Assembly: GCA_018820745.1 (NCBI GenBank)
Contig: JAHJNP010000214.1
Location: 1-18,858 of the forward strand
From: Gammaproteobacteria bacterium
Lineage (GTDB): Bacteria; Pseudomonadota; Gammaproteobacteria; Burkholderiales; Thiobacillaceae
Reading direction: 5' to 3'
DNA: 18,858 nucleotides
The position numbers and the translations under genes were made by a program. Below the pieces are notes generated by a model that worked only from the letters and a program-made list of their open reading frames with translations, did not search any database and had not been told where the DNA came from. This document shows, one piece after another, positions 7,063 through 13,781 of this stretch (position 1 is the first letter of the stretch; each line of letters begins with the position of its first letter).

Positions 7063-7519
7063 TCAATCACCAGTAGTATTCACAGCACCGTCGGAAAAAT
7101 TCTTCTTGTGGATGACCGCGTGGACGCCCCAGTCCATCGACAACCTGCGATGCATGCGGGTCGCCTACGGAAAGAAGGCCTCCGTCGATGCCGGCACGCA
7201 GGTAGGCCTCGCGCCCTTTGCGATGAGTCAGTTGCGATGTTGCCGCCGAAATAGGTCGGTGGAATCGAAGCGATCATTCCGGTCTCAATCGGGGCCACGG
7301 CAATGACGCTAAAGTGTGGCCGCGTGGGGATATTTCGTTCTTCAGAATATCGTGGCTTTCGATGATGCTGCTGCAATCGACGGGGATACCAGGATAGTCA
7401 ATCGTCGTGTGAAGCGCGCCGTTCGGGTCGCGCTGCTTGGGTTCCGTGAGTAAGTCGTCGTGATGCCCCCACCAGGCAGTGGAATTGCTTCCAAATGCGC
7501 GACCCTCTCTCCCATGCCA
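7063..7519 (-). pseudogene. Decayed second acetamidase/formamidase gene
   Basis: Directly after the stop of the intact hydrolase the minus strand reads GREGRAFGSNSTAWWG, HHDDLLTEPKQ and LHTTIDYPGIPVD. These match CHAGRCFGSNVAASWG, HYHDLIEEPKP and VHSTIDYPGVKVD of the intact gene, but about 45 residues between EPK and the next block are missing. After a frameshift it continues RPHFSVIAVAPIETGMIASI and PPTYFGGNI (compare SSIPPSYTGGNI). Another frame gives GGLLSVGDPHASQ, and after a second deletion of roughly 95 residues it ends with DWGVHAVIHKKNF (compare NWGVHGSIRKNVF). So it is a truncated paralogue with two internal deletions and several frameshifts, not functional. Protein identity to the neighbour is moderate, suggesting an old duplication or a separate origin. 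Confidence 0.85.
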
Positions 7520-7521
7520 GC

Positions 7522-8763
7522 TTAACGGCCGACGAAAACGTTCTTTCGGATTGAGCCGTGTACACCCCAGTTGGCATCGACGACCTGGGTCACGCCGAAG
7601 TCCGCCGCCACCGACAGCAGCGAGATCGCTTCATCCTCGCTCAGATGATGCACTGTCATCAAAAACCGTCGCAGCTTTCGGAAGGCATCGCGCATGGCCT
7701 TGTCCAGGCTGGAGTGGTTCGCCACCTCAGTTTGGGCATTGACGCCCAGTTCGGCCAGGTAGTTGGGAAACGTGAAGCCGTAGACGGACCATTGCGAATC
7801 TGTTTCTAGCAGGGGGTGGGTCAACCCCTCCAGGATCGTTCCGCCCAGGTCGTTTTTCTTGTGCAGGATGAACTCAAAGTCCCCCGTGAGCGAGGTCTCG
7901 ATCGCCGTGCCGCCCAATTCGCTGTCGCCTTGTGCCGCATGCGGATCACCCACCGAGAAGAAGGCCCCAGCGACTGCAACGGGGTAGTACATGCGCGCGC
8001 CCTTGCCGATGCGCCAGTCGTCGATGTTGCCGCCGGTATAGCTCGGCGGGATTGAACTGACGTAGTCCGACTCCGAAGGCGCCAGGCCCATGGTGCCGAA
8101 ATGCAGGCGCGCAGGCACCTTGACGTTCTGAAGGATGTTCTCGCGCTTGCGGATGAGTGAATGATCCACTTTGACGCCGGGATAGTCGATCGTCGAATGA
8201 ACGATGCCGTCTGGATCGGTCTGCGGCGTCCAGACGTAGTTGTAGACGGCGCGAGCGAAGGGTTCTCCGGAAGTGTCGAGTTCGAAGATGGTGACGACTT
8301 CGCGCGGCTTCGGCTCCTCGATCAGGTCGTGGTAATGAAAACCCCAGGAGGCAGCCACGTTGGATCCAAAGCAACGTCCGGCATGGCAGGCGCTGCAACT
8401 CGGGCGGGGCCGCACATCCAGGATCCGAACCTCCAGCACGTCGCCAGGCTCAGCGTCTTCAATCGCCACGGGGCCGGTCAACAAATGCACTCCGACCCCC
8501 TCACCTGAGCCCAGCTTGAACGGTCCCTCCGTGGGGCCGGCACCGCGACGCGGCACGGCTTTGTGTTCGCGCGTCCATTTAAATACGCTCTCTGCGCCCG
8601 GATCACCCTCAATCATGCGTTCATGGTCATCGTTCGCATGGTGCGTCAGCGTTTCGATAGTGGCACGGTCGCCCGACTTCAGGGTCAGGGCCGGAGCAAC
8701 CGCCTTGCTGAAATAGCCCCAATTTACGGTGGCAGGGGATACGGGGAGAATGTGATGTTTCAT
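7522..8763 (-). CDS. Acetamidase/formamidase family amide hydrolase
   Basis: Cytoplasmic FmdA/AmdA-family hydrolase (413 residues), expected to cleave formamide, acetamide or a related small amide to the acid and ammonia. Family blocks are visible: GDRATIETLTHHANDDHERM early, GVHLLTGPVAIEDAEPGDVL near residue 95-115, CHAGRCFGSN, STIDYPG, SSIPPSYTGGNID and the hallmark GDPHAAQGDSELGGTAIET in the second half. The C-terminus has ANWGVHGSIRKNVF. The ATG at 8763 overlaps the stop of the transporter gene as ATGA, implying translational coupling, so the transporter and the enzyme probably act on the same compound. A decayed paralogue and a RidA gene follow. The family also includes enzymes with other amide substrates, so the natural substrate is unknown. 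It is unrelated to AmiE at 2617-3657. Confidence 0.92.
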   Translation of the reverse strand: MKHHILPVSPATVNWGYFSKAVAPALTLKSGDRATIETLTHHANDDHERMIEGDPGAESVFKWTREHKAVPRRGAGPTEGPFKLGSGEGVGVHLLTGPVAIEDAEPGDVLEVRILDVRPRPSCSACHAGRCFGSNVAASWGFHYHDLIEEPKPREVVTIFELDTSGEPFARAVYNYVWTPQTDPDGIVHSTIDYPGVKVDHSLIRKRENILQNVKVPARLHFGTMGLAPSESDYVSSIPPSYTGGNIDDWRIGKGARMYYPVAVAGAFFSVGDPHAAQGDSELGGTAIETSLTGDFEFILHKKNDLGGTILEGLTHPLLETDSQWSVYGFTFPNYLAELGVNAQTEVANHSSLDKAMRDAFRKLRRFLMTVHHLSEDEAISLLSVAADFGVTQVVDANWGVHGSIRKNVFVGR

Positions 8764-10394
8764 GCTTTGACCTCATGGATCGGCAGATGGGTTGATTCGG
8801 TGTTAGCACCCATGACGCTGAGGAACTTGGCTGTCAACGGGTGACGAGGCCGCGTCAGCACTTCGTGCGTCGGGCCTTCTTCGACGACCGAGCCACCGCT
8901 AAGGAAGACGACGCGGTCCGCCACTTCTTCGGCGAATCGCAACTGGTGGGTAGAAATAATCATGGTCAAACCATCTTCGACAGCGAGCCGCCGGATGACA
9001 TCCAGCACTTCGTTGACCAGTTCAGGGTCCAACGCAGAAGTAGGCTCATCAAGCAGCAGCACGCTGGGATTAGGCGCCAGCGCCCGGGCAATCGCCACAC
9101 GCTGCTGTTGACCACCGGACATGTGCCGAGGCAGAGCGTCAACGCGATGACTCAGCCCCACGCGCTCCAGCAATTCGCGCGCGCGCTGGTCGGCATCCTC
9201 TTGCGACATGCCATGCACCCAGCGCAACGGCCCGGCAATGTTCTCCAGCGCCGTCAGATGGCTGAACAGGTTGAATTGCTGGAACACCATGCCAACGCCA
9301 ACGGTGGCACGCTCGTTTGCCAGGTCATGCTGGGTCATCAGCTGGCCACTCGGGAGATAGCCAAGGCGCTTTCCACCCACATGGATCTGGCCCAGGTCCC
9401 AGCTGTCCAGGTGACTGATGCATCGCAGAAGCGTACTCTTGCCAGACCCGCTCGGGCCCAGAAGCGCCACCACTTCTCCGGCGCGGACGATGAGGTCGAG
9501 CCCGTCAAGCACCGATTGCTCGCCGTAGAGTTTCGACAATCCGGTGATGCGTACCGCAACGTCATTGTTGGCGAGCACGACAGATCGCTCCCCATCTGAC
9601 ATTATCGCCTTGGTCGCCACCGCGTTGTCGGTTGCATCCAGTGATTGCGTTTCCGATGATTTTTCTGGTTCCGTCTGTACGGACGTCTTGACCTGCGTGG
9701 CGCGGCGCCACGGGAGCAGGCGCGCGAAACGGCTCTTCGATGCCGGCCGGTCCAGATCGAGCGCATCCTCGACGAACAGCTGGGCCAGGCTGATGCCGCC
9801 GGTCAGCGCCAGATAAATCAGGCCCGAGGCAAGGAAGACAGAAAAGAAGTCGAAGGTGGAAGATGCGAGCTGTGTACTGCGCAAGGTCAGTTCCTCGACG
9901 GCGATCACAGAGGCCAGTGAAGAGTTCTTCAATGCGCTGACCGATTCGCTACCGAGCGCCGGCACCATGGTCCGGATCGCCTGGGGCGCGATCACGCGGT
10001 GCATCAACACCCTAGGCGTCATGCCCAGGGCTTGCCCTGCCGTGACCTGCCCTCTGTCCACCCCGAGCACCCCGGAACGCAGCATCTCGGCGATGAACGG
10101 TGCCTCATTCAGGGCCAGGGCGAGGCCACCCGCAGCAATCGCCGTCAGCTTGATTCCGATGAGGGGAAGAGCGTTGTACGCAAAGACCATCTGGAGGATG
10201 AGCGGCGTACCACGAAAAATGATCGAGTAGCCCCGCGCAGCTGCAGCCAGCGGCGTAAAGCGGCTGAGCTGCATGCTGGCAAGAACCAATCCCACCACCA
10301 ACCCGCCTGCCAAGCCCAGCCCGGTTACGGCCAACGTAAAGCCTATTCCCTTGAGCAGATATGGCAGAGTCAGATAGTGAAGGAAGAGGTCCAT
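8760..10394 (-). CDS. Fused permease-ATPase of a polar amino-acid type ABC transporter
   Basis: Single chain of 544 residues combining two subunits that are normally separate. Residues 1-215 form a HisM/GlnP-type permease with about five hydrophobic segments. It includes the EAA-type loop, EMLRSGVLGVDRGQVTAGQ to IAPQAIRTMVP (about 103-145). A charged linker (about 216-275) leads to a GlnQ/HisP-type ATPase. There, Walker A GPSGSGKST is at 313-321, the Q-loop FQQFNLF near 371, the signature MSGGQQQR at 425-432, Walker B VLLLDE at 445-450, and the H-loop His at 483. All nucleotide-binding residues are intact. The ATG abuts the TAA of the binding-protein gene (TAAATG), and the 3' end overlaps the hydrolase start. 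The substrate is probably a small polar amide or amino acid. Only one permease is present, so a homodimer of the fusion is implied. Confidence 0.93.
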   Translation of the reverse strand: MDLFLHYLTLPYLLKGIGFTLAVTGLGLAGGLVVGLVLASMQLSRFTPLAAAARGYSIIFRGTPLILQMVFAYNALPLIGIKLTAIAAGGLALALNEAPFIAEMLRSGVLGVDRGQVTAGQALGMTPRVLMHRVIAPQAIRTMVPALGSESVSALKNSSLASVIAVEELTLRSTQLASSTFDFFSVFLASGLIYLALTGGISLAQLFVEDALDLDRPASKSRFARLLPWRRATQVKTSVQTEPEKSSETQSLDATDNAVATKAIMSDGERSVVLANNDVAVRITGLSKLYGEQSVLDGLDLIVRAGEVVALLGPSGSGKSTLLRCISHLDSWDLGQIHVGGKRLGYLPSGQLMTQHDLANERATVGVGMVFQQFNLFSHLTALENIAGPLRWVHGMSQEDADQRARELLERVGLSHRVDALPRHMSGGQQQRVAIARALAPNPSVLLLDEPTSALDPELVNEVLDVIRRLAVEDGLTMIISTHQLRFAEEVADRVVFLSGGSVVEEGPTHEVLTRPRHPLTAKFLSVMGANTESTHLPIHEVKA

Positions 10395-11369
10395 TTACTT
10401 CGCCAGCACGAGTCGGGGTGTTTCCAGGTTTTCGAGCGGGATGGACCACTTCTGCAACATCTTGGTTTGCAGGCCGGCCTTCTGGATCTCGACCAGTGCC
10501 GCCATGATGGCGTCACGGAACTCTTTCTTGCCCTTGGGCACTGCGATGCCAACCGAGTAAGGCAGCGCCAGGGTGGCAGCCTTCGCGAGTTTGTCCGGAT
10601 AGGCCTTGACCGCCTGGTCGACGGTGTTGACGTCGTTGATATACGTATCGGCGCGACCTGCCAGGATGGCTTGGATGCAGTTGGCATTGTTGTCGTACAG
10701 TTGGAGAGCGGGCTCTGCTTTGCCGGCTGCTTTGCACACCGATGCGAGATTCTGGATCAGCGGCACCTCGACGAAGCCGGTGTTTTCGGCCGCCGTCGCA
10801 CCGCACAAGGATTTGTCGATACCGGTGATCTTCTTGGGATTGCCCTTGGCCACCAGCACACCGTCGAACACCTTGGAATAGGTGATGAAATCGGCGGCCT
10901 TGGCACGCTCCTCGGTGGCATAGATGTCGGAGATCACGATGTCGGCCTGACCGCTTTGCAGCGTAGTCAGCAGGGCCGCGAACGCGACCGGTTTATAGGC
11001 CATTGTGAAGCCGAGACAGCTGCCGATGGCCTCGCCCAGATCAATGTCGAGGCCGACGTATTTGCTCGGATCGTTGGGATCGAGGGTTTCGTAGCCGGGT
11101 GTGTGCGGGTTAATCGCGTTGACGAGCGTTTTGCCCTTGAACTGAGGAAACTTCTTCTGCAAGGCCTTGCATGCTTCCGGCACCGTCGGCGCGGCCGCCT
11201 GGACTTGACCCGAGACTACGAGTGCCACGAGGAAAGTGCCGCTAATAGCGACCTGGCGTAAACGCCCGAACACACCCCCTTTGTCCCGCATCGGCTTCAT
11301 GAACCCGCGGCGGCTCATCCCGGCAGCGAAAACATCGGCAAGTTTGTTTTTGTGAGACTGTTCAGTCAT
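10395..11369 (-). CDS. ABC transporter substrate-binding protein, family 3
   Basis: Periplasmic polar-amino-acid-type binding protein (SBP_bac_3 fold), 324 residues. Core blocks are YVGLDIDLGEAIG, ALLTTLQSGQADIVISDIYA, RAKAADFITYSKVFDGVLVA and DNNANCIQAILAGRADTYIN, all normal for the family. The N-terminus is odd: SRRGFMK at 19-25 looks like a twin-arginine motif, but the hydrophobic core (AISGTFLVALVV, 41-52) comes only 16 residues later, after several charged residues. Cleavage is expected after QVQAAA near 60. Six Cys in the mature part (near C67, C97, C188, C211, C230) may form disulfides. ATG 11369 has AGGAG seven bases upstream. It is the first gene of the operon and is preceded by a sigma-54 promoter. 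The ligand is unknown; the downstream amide hydrolase suggests an amide. Confidence 0.92.
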   Translation of the reverse strand: MTEQSHKNKLADVFAAGMSRRGFMKPMRDKGGVFGRLRQVAISGTFLVALVVSGQVQAAAPTVPEACKALQKKFPQFKGKTLVNAINPHTPGYETLDPNDPSKYVGLDIDLGEAIGSCLGFTMAYKPVAFAALLTTLQSGQADIVISDIYATEERAKAADFITYSKVFDGVLVAKGNPKKITGIDKSLCGATAAENTGFVEVPLIQNLASVCKAAGKAEPALQLYDNNANCIQAILAGRADTYINDVNTVDQAVKAYPDKLAKAATLALPYSVGIAVPKGKKEFRDAIMAALVEIQKAGLQTKMLQKWSIPLENLETPRLVLAK

Positions 11370-11421
11370 GTTTTTCTCCTAATAATTGATACGGTTTGAT
11401 CAACAGCGCTGGAGAACTATG

Positions 11422-11438
11422 AGCAAGCCTTGTGCCAG
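11422..11438 (-). promoter_or_regulatory. Sigma-54 (-24/-12) promoter of the amide operon
   Basis: The minus strand reads CTGGCACAAGGCTTGCT: TGGCAC (11437-11432), five bases, TTGC. This matches the consensus TGGCACG-N4-TTGC in the invariant GG and GC and in their spacing. Transcription should start about 12 bases downstream, near 11411, leaving a leader of about 40 bases before the AGGAG and ATG of the binding-protein gene. It implies control by RpoN with an enhancer-binding protein. Confidence 0.85.
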
Positions 11439-11521
11439 TCAATAAAAACAATTCAAGTTAATGATTTGTAAGATTAATAAATTTATTCGTGCCGTCATCT
11501 CCAAAAATATCTCATAAGGCG

Positions 11522-11538
11522 TGCACCACGATGACGCA
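11522..11538. promoter_or_regulatory. NtrC-like enhancer site upstream of the sigma-54 promoter
   Basis: TGCACCACGATGACGCA is 17 bases long and fits the NtrC consensus TGCACCA-N3-TGGTGCA at all seven left positions and five of seven right positions, with the correct spacing. It lies about 110-125 bases upstream of the predicted start, the usual enhancer distance. The stretch between (about 11441-11511) is AT-rich and could bend, perhaps with IHF. Nitrogen-limitation control is therefore likely. Confidence 0.6.
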
Positions 11539-11781
11539 GCCCGCACTATTCACGATTCAGAGCATATGTAAGCGGTAATGACGGTTGATGCTTACAAAAT
11601 ACCCCCCTGTTAAAAACAAAAGAATGCAGTGATATCTGCCAAATGGTTTTCCGGTCGGTTGTTAGATGGGCAGCGAAAAGGGCGGCACAGCGCGGCGCAG
11701 GAATGGTGCGGACAAGCGATACACCGATCAATGAAGGGAAGCTTTGATTACTTGCTGTTTCTGAAAGGCTACTACCGGCCT
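11539..11781. other. Gene-free stretch between the operon control region and the IS30 relic
   Basis: No recognisable coding sequence on either strand; the open frames here match no family known to me and lack good ribosome-binding sites. A polypyrimidine run CCCCCC at about 11603 and mixed composition suggest neutral or IS-flanking sequence. Confidence 0.45.
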
Positions 11782-11798
11782 GCGGATTCAACCGGTGG
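11782..11798. repeat. End of the IS30-type relic, 17 bases shared with 6304-6320
   Basis: GCGGATTCAACCGGTGG overlaps the last codons and stop of the transposase relic (frame ...SVASTG then TGA). In IS30-family elements the terminal repeat lies at or inside the transposase 3' end. The same 17 bases recur at 6304-6320. No matching inverted copy was found at the other, decayed end. Confidence 0.5.
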
Positions 11799-12714
11799 AT
11801 GCAACAGATTGGTTAAATCGTTCGGCGGGTGTTTCGTGGTTTAGTGTTTTCCGTGGACGCTCATTCAATCGCCTTGCCACTGCATTGAGCTTGGCTTGCG
11901 AGTAGACCGACAGGTCGGTCCCCTTGGGAAAATACTGCCGCAAGAGCCCATTTGTATTCTCATTTGTTCTGCGCTGCCAAGGGTTATGAGAATCATAGAA
12001 GTAGACCTTGATGTCGGTCGCCAATGTGAAGCGCTTGTGGACGGCCATCTCTTTACCGCGATCCCAAGTTAGCGACTTGTATAGTTCTTGCGCCAACTTG
12101 CGAGCGTTTTTGATCAACGCGTTGGTGACCGTCTCGGTATCCTTGCTGGTGACCTTCACCAGCATCACATAGCGCGTATGGCGTTCGACGAGGGTCGCAA
12201 TCTGGCTGTTGCTGCTTTCACACAGAAGGTCGCCTTCCCAATGACCTGGCACCGCCCGATCTTCAGCCGTGGCCGGACGCTCGCTGATCGATACCGCGCC
12301 AATGATCCTGCCGTGATTGTCAGTCTTCTGCGTGTGGTGGCGCGAACGGCGCATGATTCGCGTGCGCCGCAAATGCTCCAGCAACTCCTTCTTCAGGGCG
12401 CCTCGGGCTTGAACGAAGAGGCTGCGATAAATGGTTTCGTGTGGCACCTGGAATGTCTCGTCGCCCGGGTACGTACGCTTCAGCCATCCGGCGATCTGCT
12501 CCGGCGACCACTGCCAATGGAGCTTGCCTGCCACGATATGAGCCAACGTTCGGTTCTCATCCGGTTTACAGGCTTAGGTCGATGCACCCGATCCCGGCGG
12601 CCTAGTCAGCCTGACTCGCCCGATAGCATTCCTGGCCATCGTTGCGCTTGAGCTCGCGGCCGATGGTGGATGGCGCCCGCCCGAGTAGCTTTGCCATCGA
12701 ACGGATTGAAAGCC
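11788..12714 (-). pseudogene. IS30-family transposase, N-terminal part disrupted
   Basis: The frame from 12546 to 11788 encodes the complete IS30 catalytic half. The DDE residues appear in GHWEGDLLCE, SLTWDRGKEMAVHK and NENTNGLLRQYFPKGTD, and the protein ends LNERPRKTLNHETPAERFNQ plus a short tail. Upstream on the same strand the helix-turn-helix part is still readable as SIRSMAKLLGRAPSTIGREL and KRNDGQECYRASQAD. A TAG follows, with apparent single-base losses near 12580-12570 before KPDENRTLAHI joins the catalytic frame; one more base seems missing near 12705. The 5' end and its terminal repeat are not recognisable beyond about 12714. The transposase could not be made full-length, so the element is probably dead unless supplied in trans. 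Confidence 0.88.
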
Positions 12715-12842
12715 ATCGAATCTAGCAGCCGTCCATTTCAATGCAACAATGAAGCTTGCGCGAGCGAATTCGACGATATAACGATTGAGCGGCACGTGAG
12801 TTAACGCCTTACTGTTTTCAGAAGCCCTGTGGGATGGCTCGC

Positions 12843-13781
12843 TCAAGGCTTTTTCGTTTCTGCCTGCGCTGGCAGCTGCCAGCGTCGCATGGCCACGGCT
12901 GCTGCTGCAGTACGGGTTTCCACGCCCAATTTTTCGAACAGGTTTTCCATATGCTTGTTGATCGTCCGGTGGCTGATGCCCAGGATGTCGCCAATGTCCC
13001 GGTTGGTCTTGCCGTAGATCACCCAGTACAGCACTTCCGCTTCGCGCAGGGTGAGCCGGAAAGCCTCCACCAGGACCTTGGTCATGGCGGCATCGCTTTC
13101 CTCGTGCAGCACCAGCAGGCACTCGCCTTCTTCGGTGAGGCCGTGCAGGGCGCACACCATCCGTCCCTCTTCGCCCATGATTTCAAGCGTCGCGGGCGGC
13201 GGGCTGGCAGTCGCGTTTTGCAGCCATGCGTGGAGGCGGGCAAGCAGCGGCTGTTGGTCCGGGCCACCGTATTTCAGCAGCAGGGTACGCGCCAGCGGGG
13301 TTTGCCAGAGCAGCGCGCCGTCGGTCGGCCGCATCGACACGCAGGCCTGCCCGTACGCGTCCAGCACGCTGCGCGCCTGCTGCGTCTGCCGGGCGCTCTG
13401 GACGTGGGCGGCGATGCGGGCCAGCACTTCGGATGGGCGGATGGGCTTGGTGAGGTAGTCGGTGCTGCCCGCAGCAAAAGCGGCGACGACATGCTCTGTT
13501 TCGGTCAGCCCGGTCATGAAGATGATGGGGATGCGCTGGGTGTCGGCGTCGGTCTTCAGTTGCCGGGCCACTTCGAAGCCGTCCATACCGGGCATCACGG
13601 CATCCAGCAGGATGACATCGGGCAAGCTCTGGCGCGCACGCTGCAGGGCGCTTTCGCCGTTGGTGGCCACCAGCACGGCATAACCGGCCTCGTCGAGGGC
13701 GTCGTACAGCAGGGAAAGATTCTCGGGCACGTCGTCAACGATCAGGACGACATCCTCGTTCATGCGATCAATGGCTGGCAT
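12843..13781 (-). CDS. Response regulator, receiver plus LuxR-type HTH
   Basis: Cytoplasmic transcription regulator of 312 residues. Residues 9-125 form a receiver with acidic Asp16/Asp17, phospho-acceptor Asp60 (ILLDAVMPG) and Lys112 (YLTKPI). A middle region of about 110 residues, with no recognised domain, is followed by a LuxR/NarL helix-turn-helix (about 243-300; LTLREAEVLYW, NRDIGDILGISHRTINKHME). The start at 13781 overlaps the 3' end of the kinase gene by 14 bases and has GGAAGAG upstream. A second ATG at 13763 lacks such a site. The overlap makes it the cognate partner of the NCS1-kinase fusion. The middle region is unusual, since NarL-type regulators normally have only a short linker there. 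Its targets are unknown; nearby urea, amide and exporter genes are candidates. Confidence 0.93.
   Translation of the reverse strand: MPAIDRMNEDVVLIVDDVPENLSLLYDALDEAGYAVLVATNGESALQRARQSLPDVILLDAVMPGMDGFEVARQLKTDADTQRIPIIFMTGLTETEHVVAAFAAGSTDYLTKPIRPSEVLARIAAHVQSARQTQQARSVLDAYGQACVSMRPTDGALLWQTPLARTLLLKYGGPDQQPLLARLHAWLQNATASPPPATLEIMGEEGRMVCALHGLTEEGECLLVLHEESDAAMTKVLVEAFRLTLREAEVLYWVIYGKTNRDIGDILGISHRTINKHMENLFEKLGVETRTAAAAVAMRRWQLPAQAETKKP

Noticed and set aside
8841..9599. 252-codon plus-strand frame opposite the ATPase domain
   Set aside because: Antisense shadow of Walker/ABC-signature coding sequence.
9999..11261. 420-codon plus-strand frame opposite the transporter genes
   Set aside because: Shadow of two well-supported genes; composition is atypical and no domain is visible.
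6440..12733. 14-base match TAGATTCGATGGCT between 6460 and the IS30 relic 5' side
   Set aside because: A 14-base match is expected about once by chance in a window of this size, so it does not support a second, internally deleted IS30 copy.
12574..13155. 193-codon minus-strand frame across the IS30 relic start and the response-regulator end
   Set aside because: Out of frame with both recognised sequences; a chance fusion.
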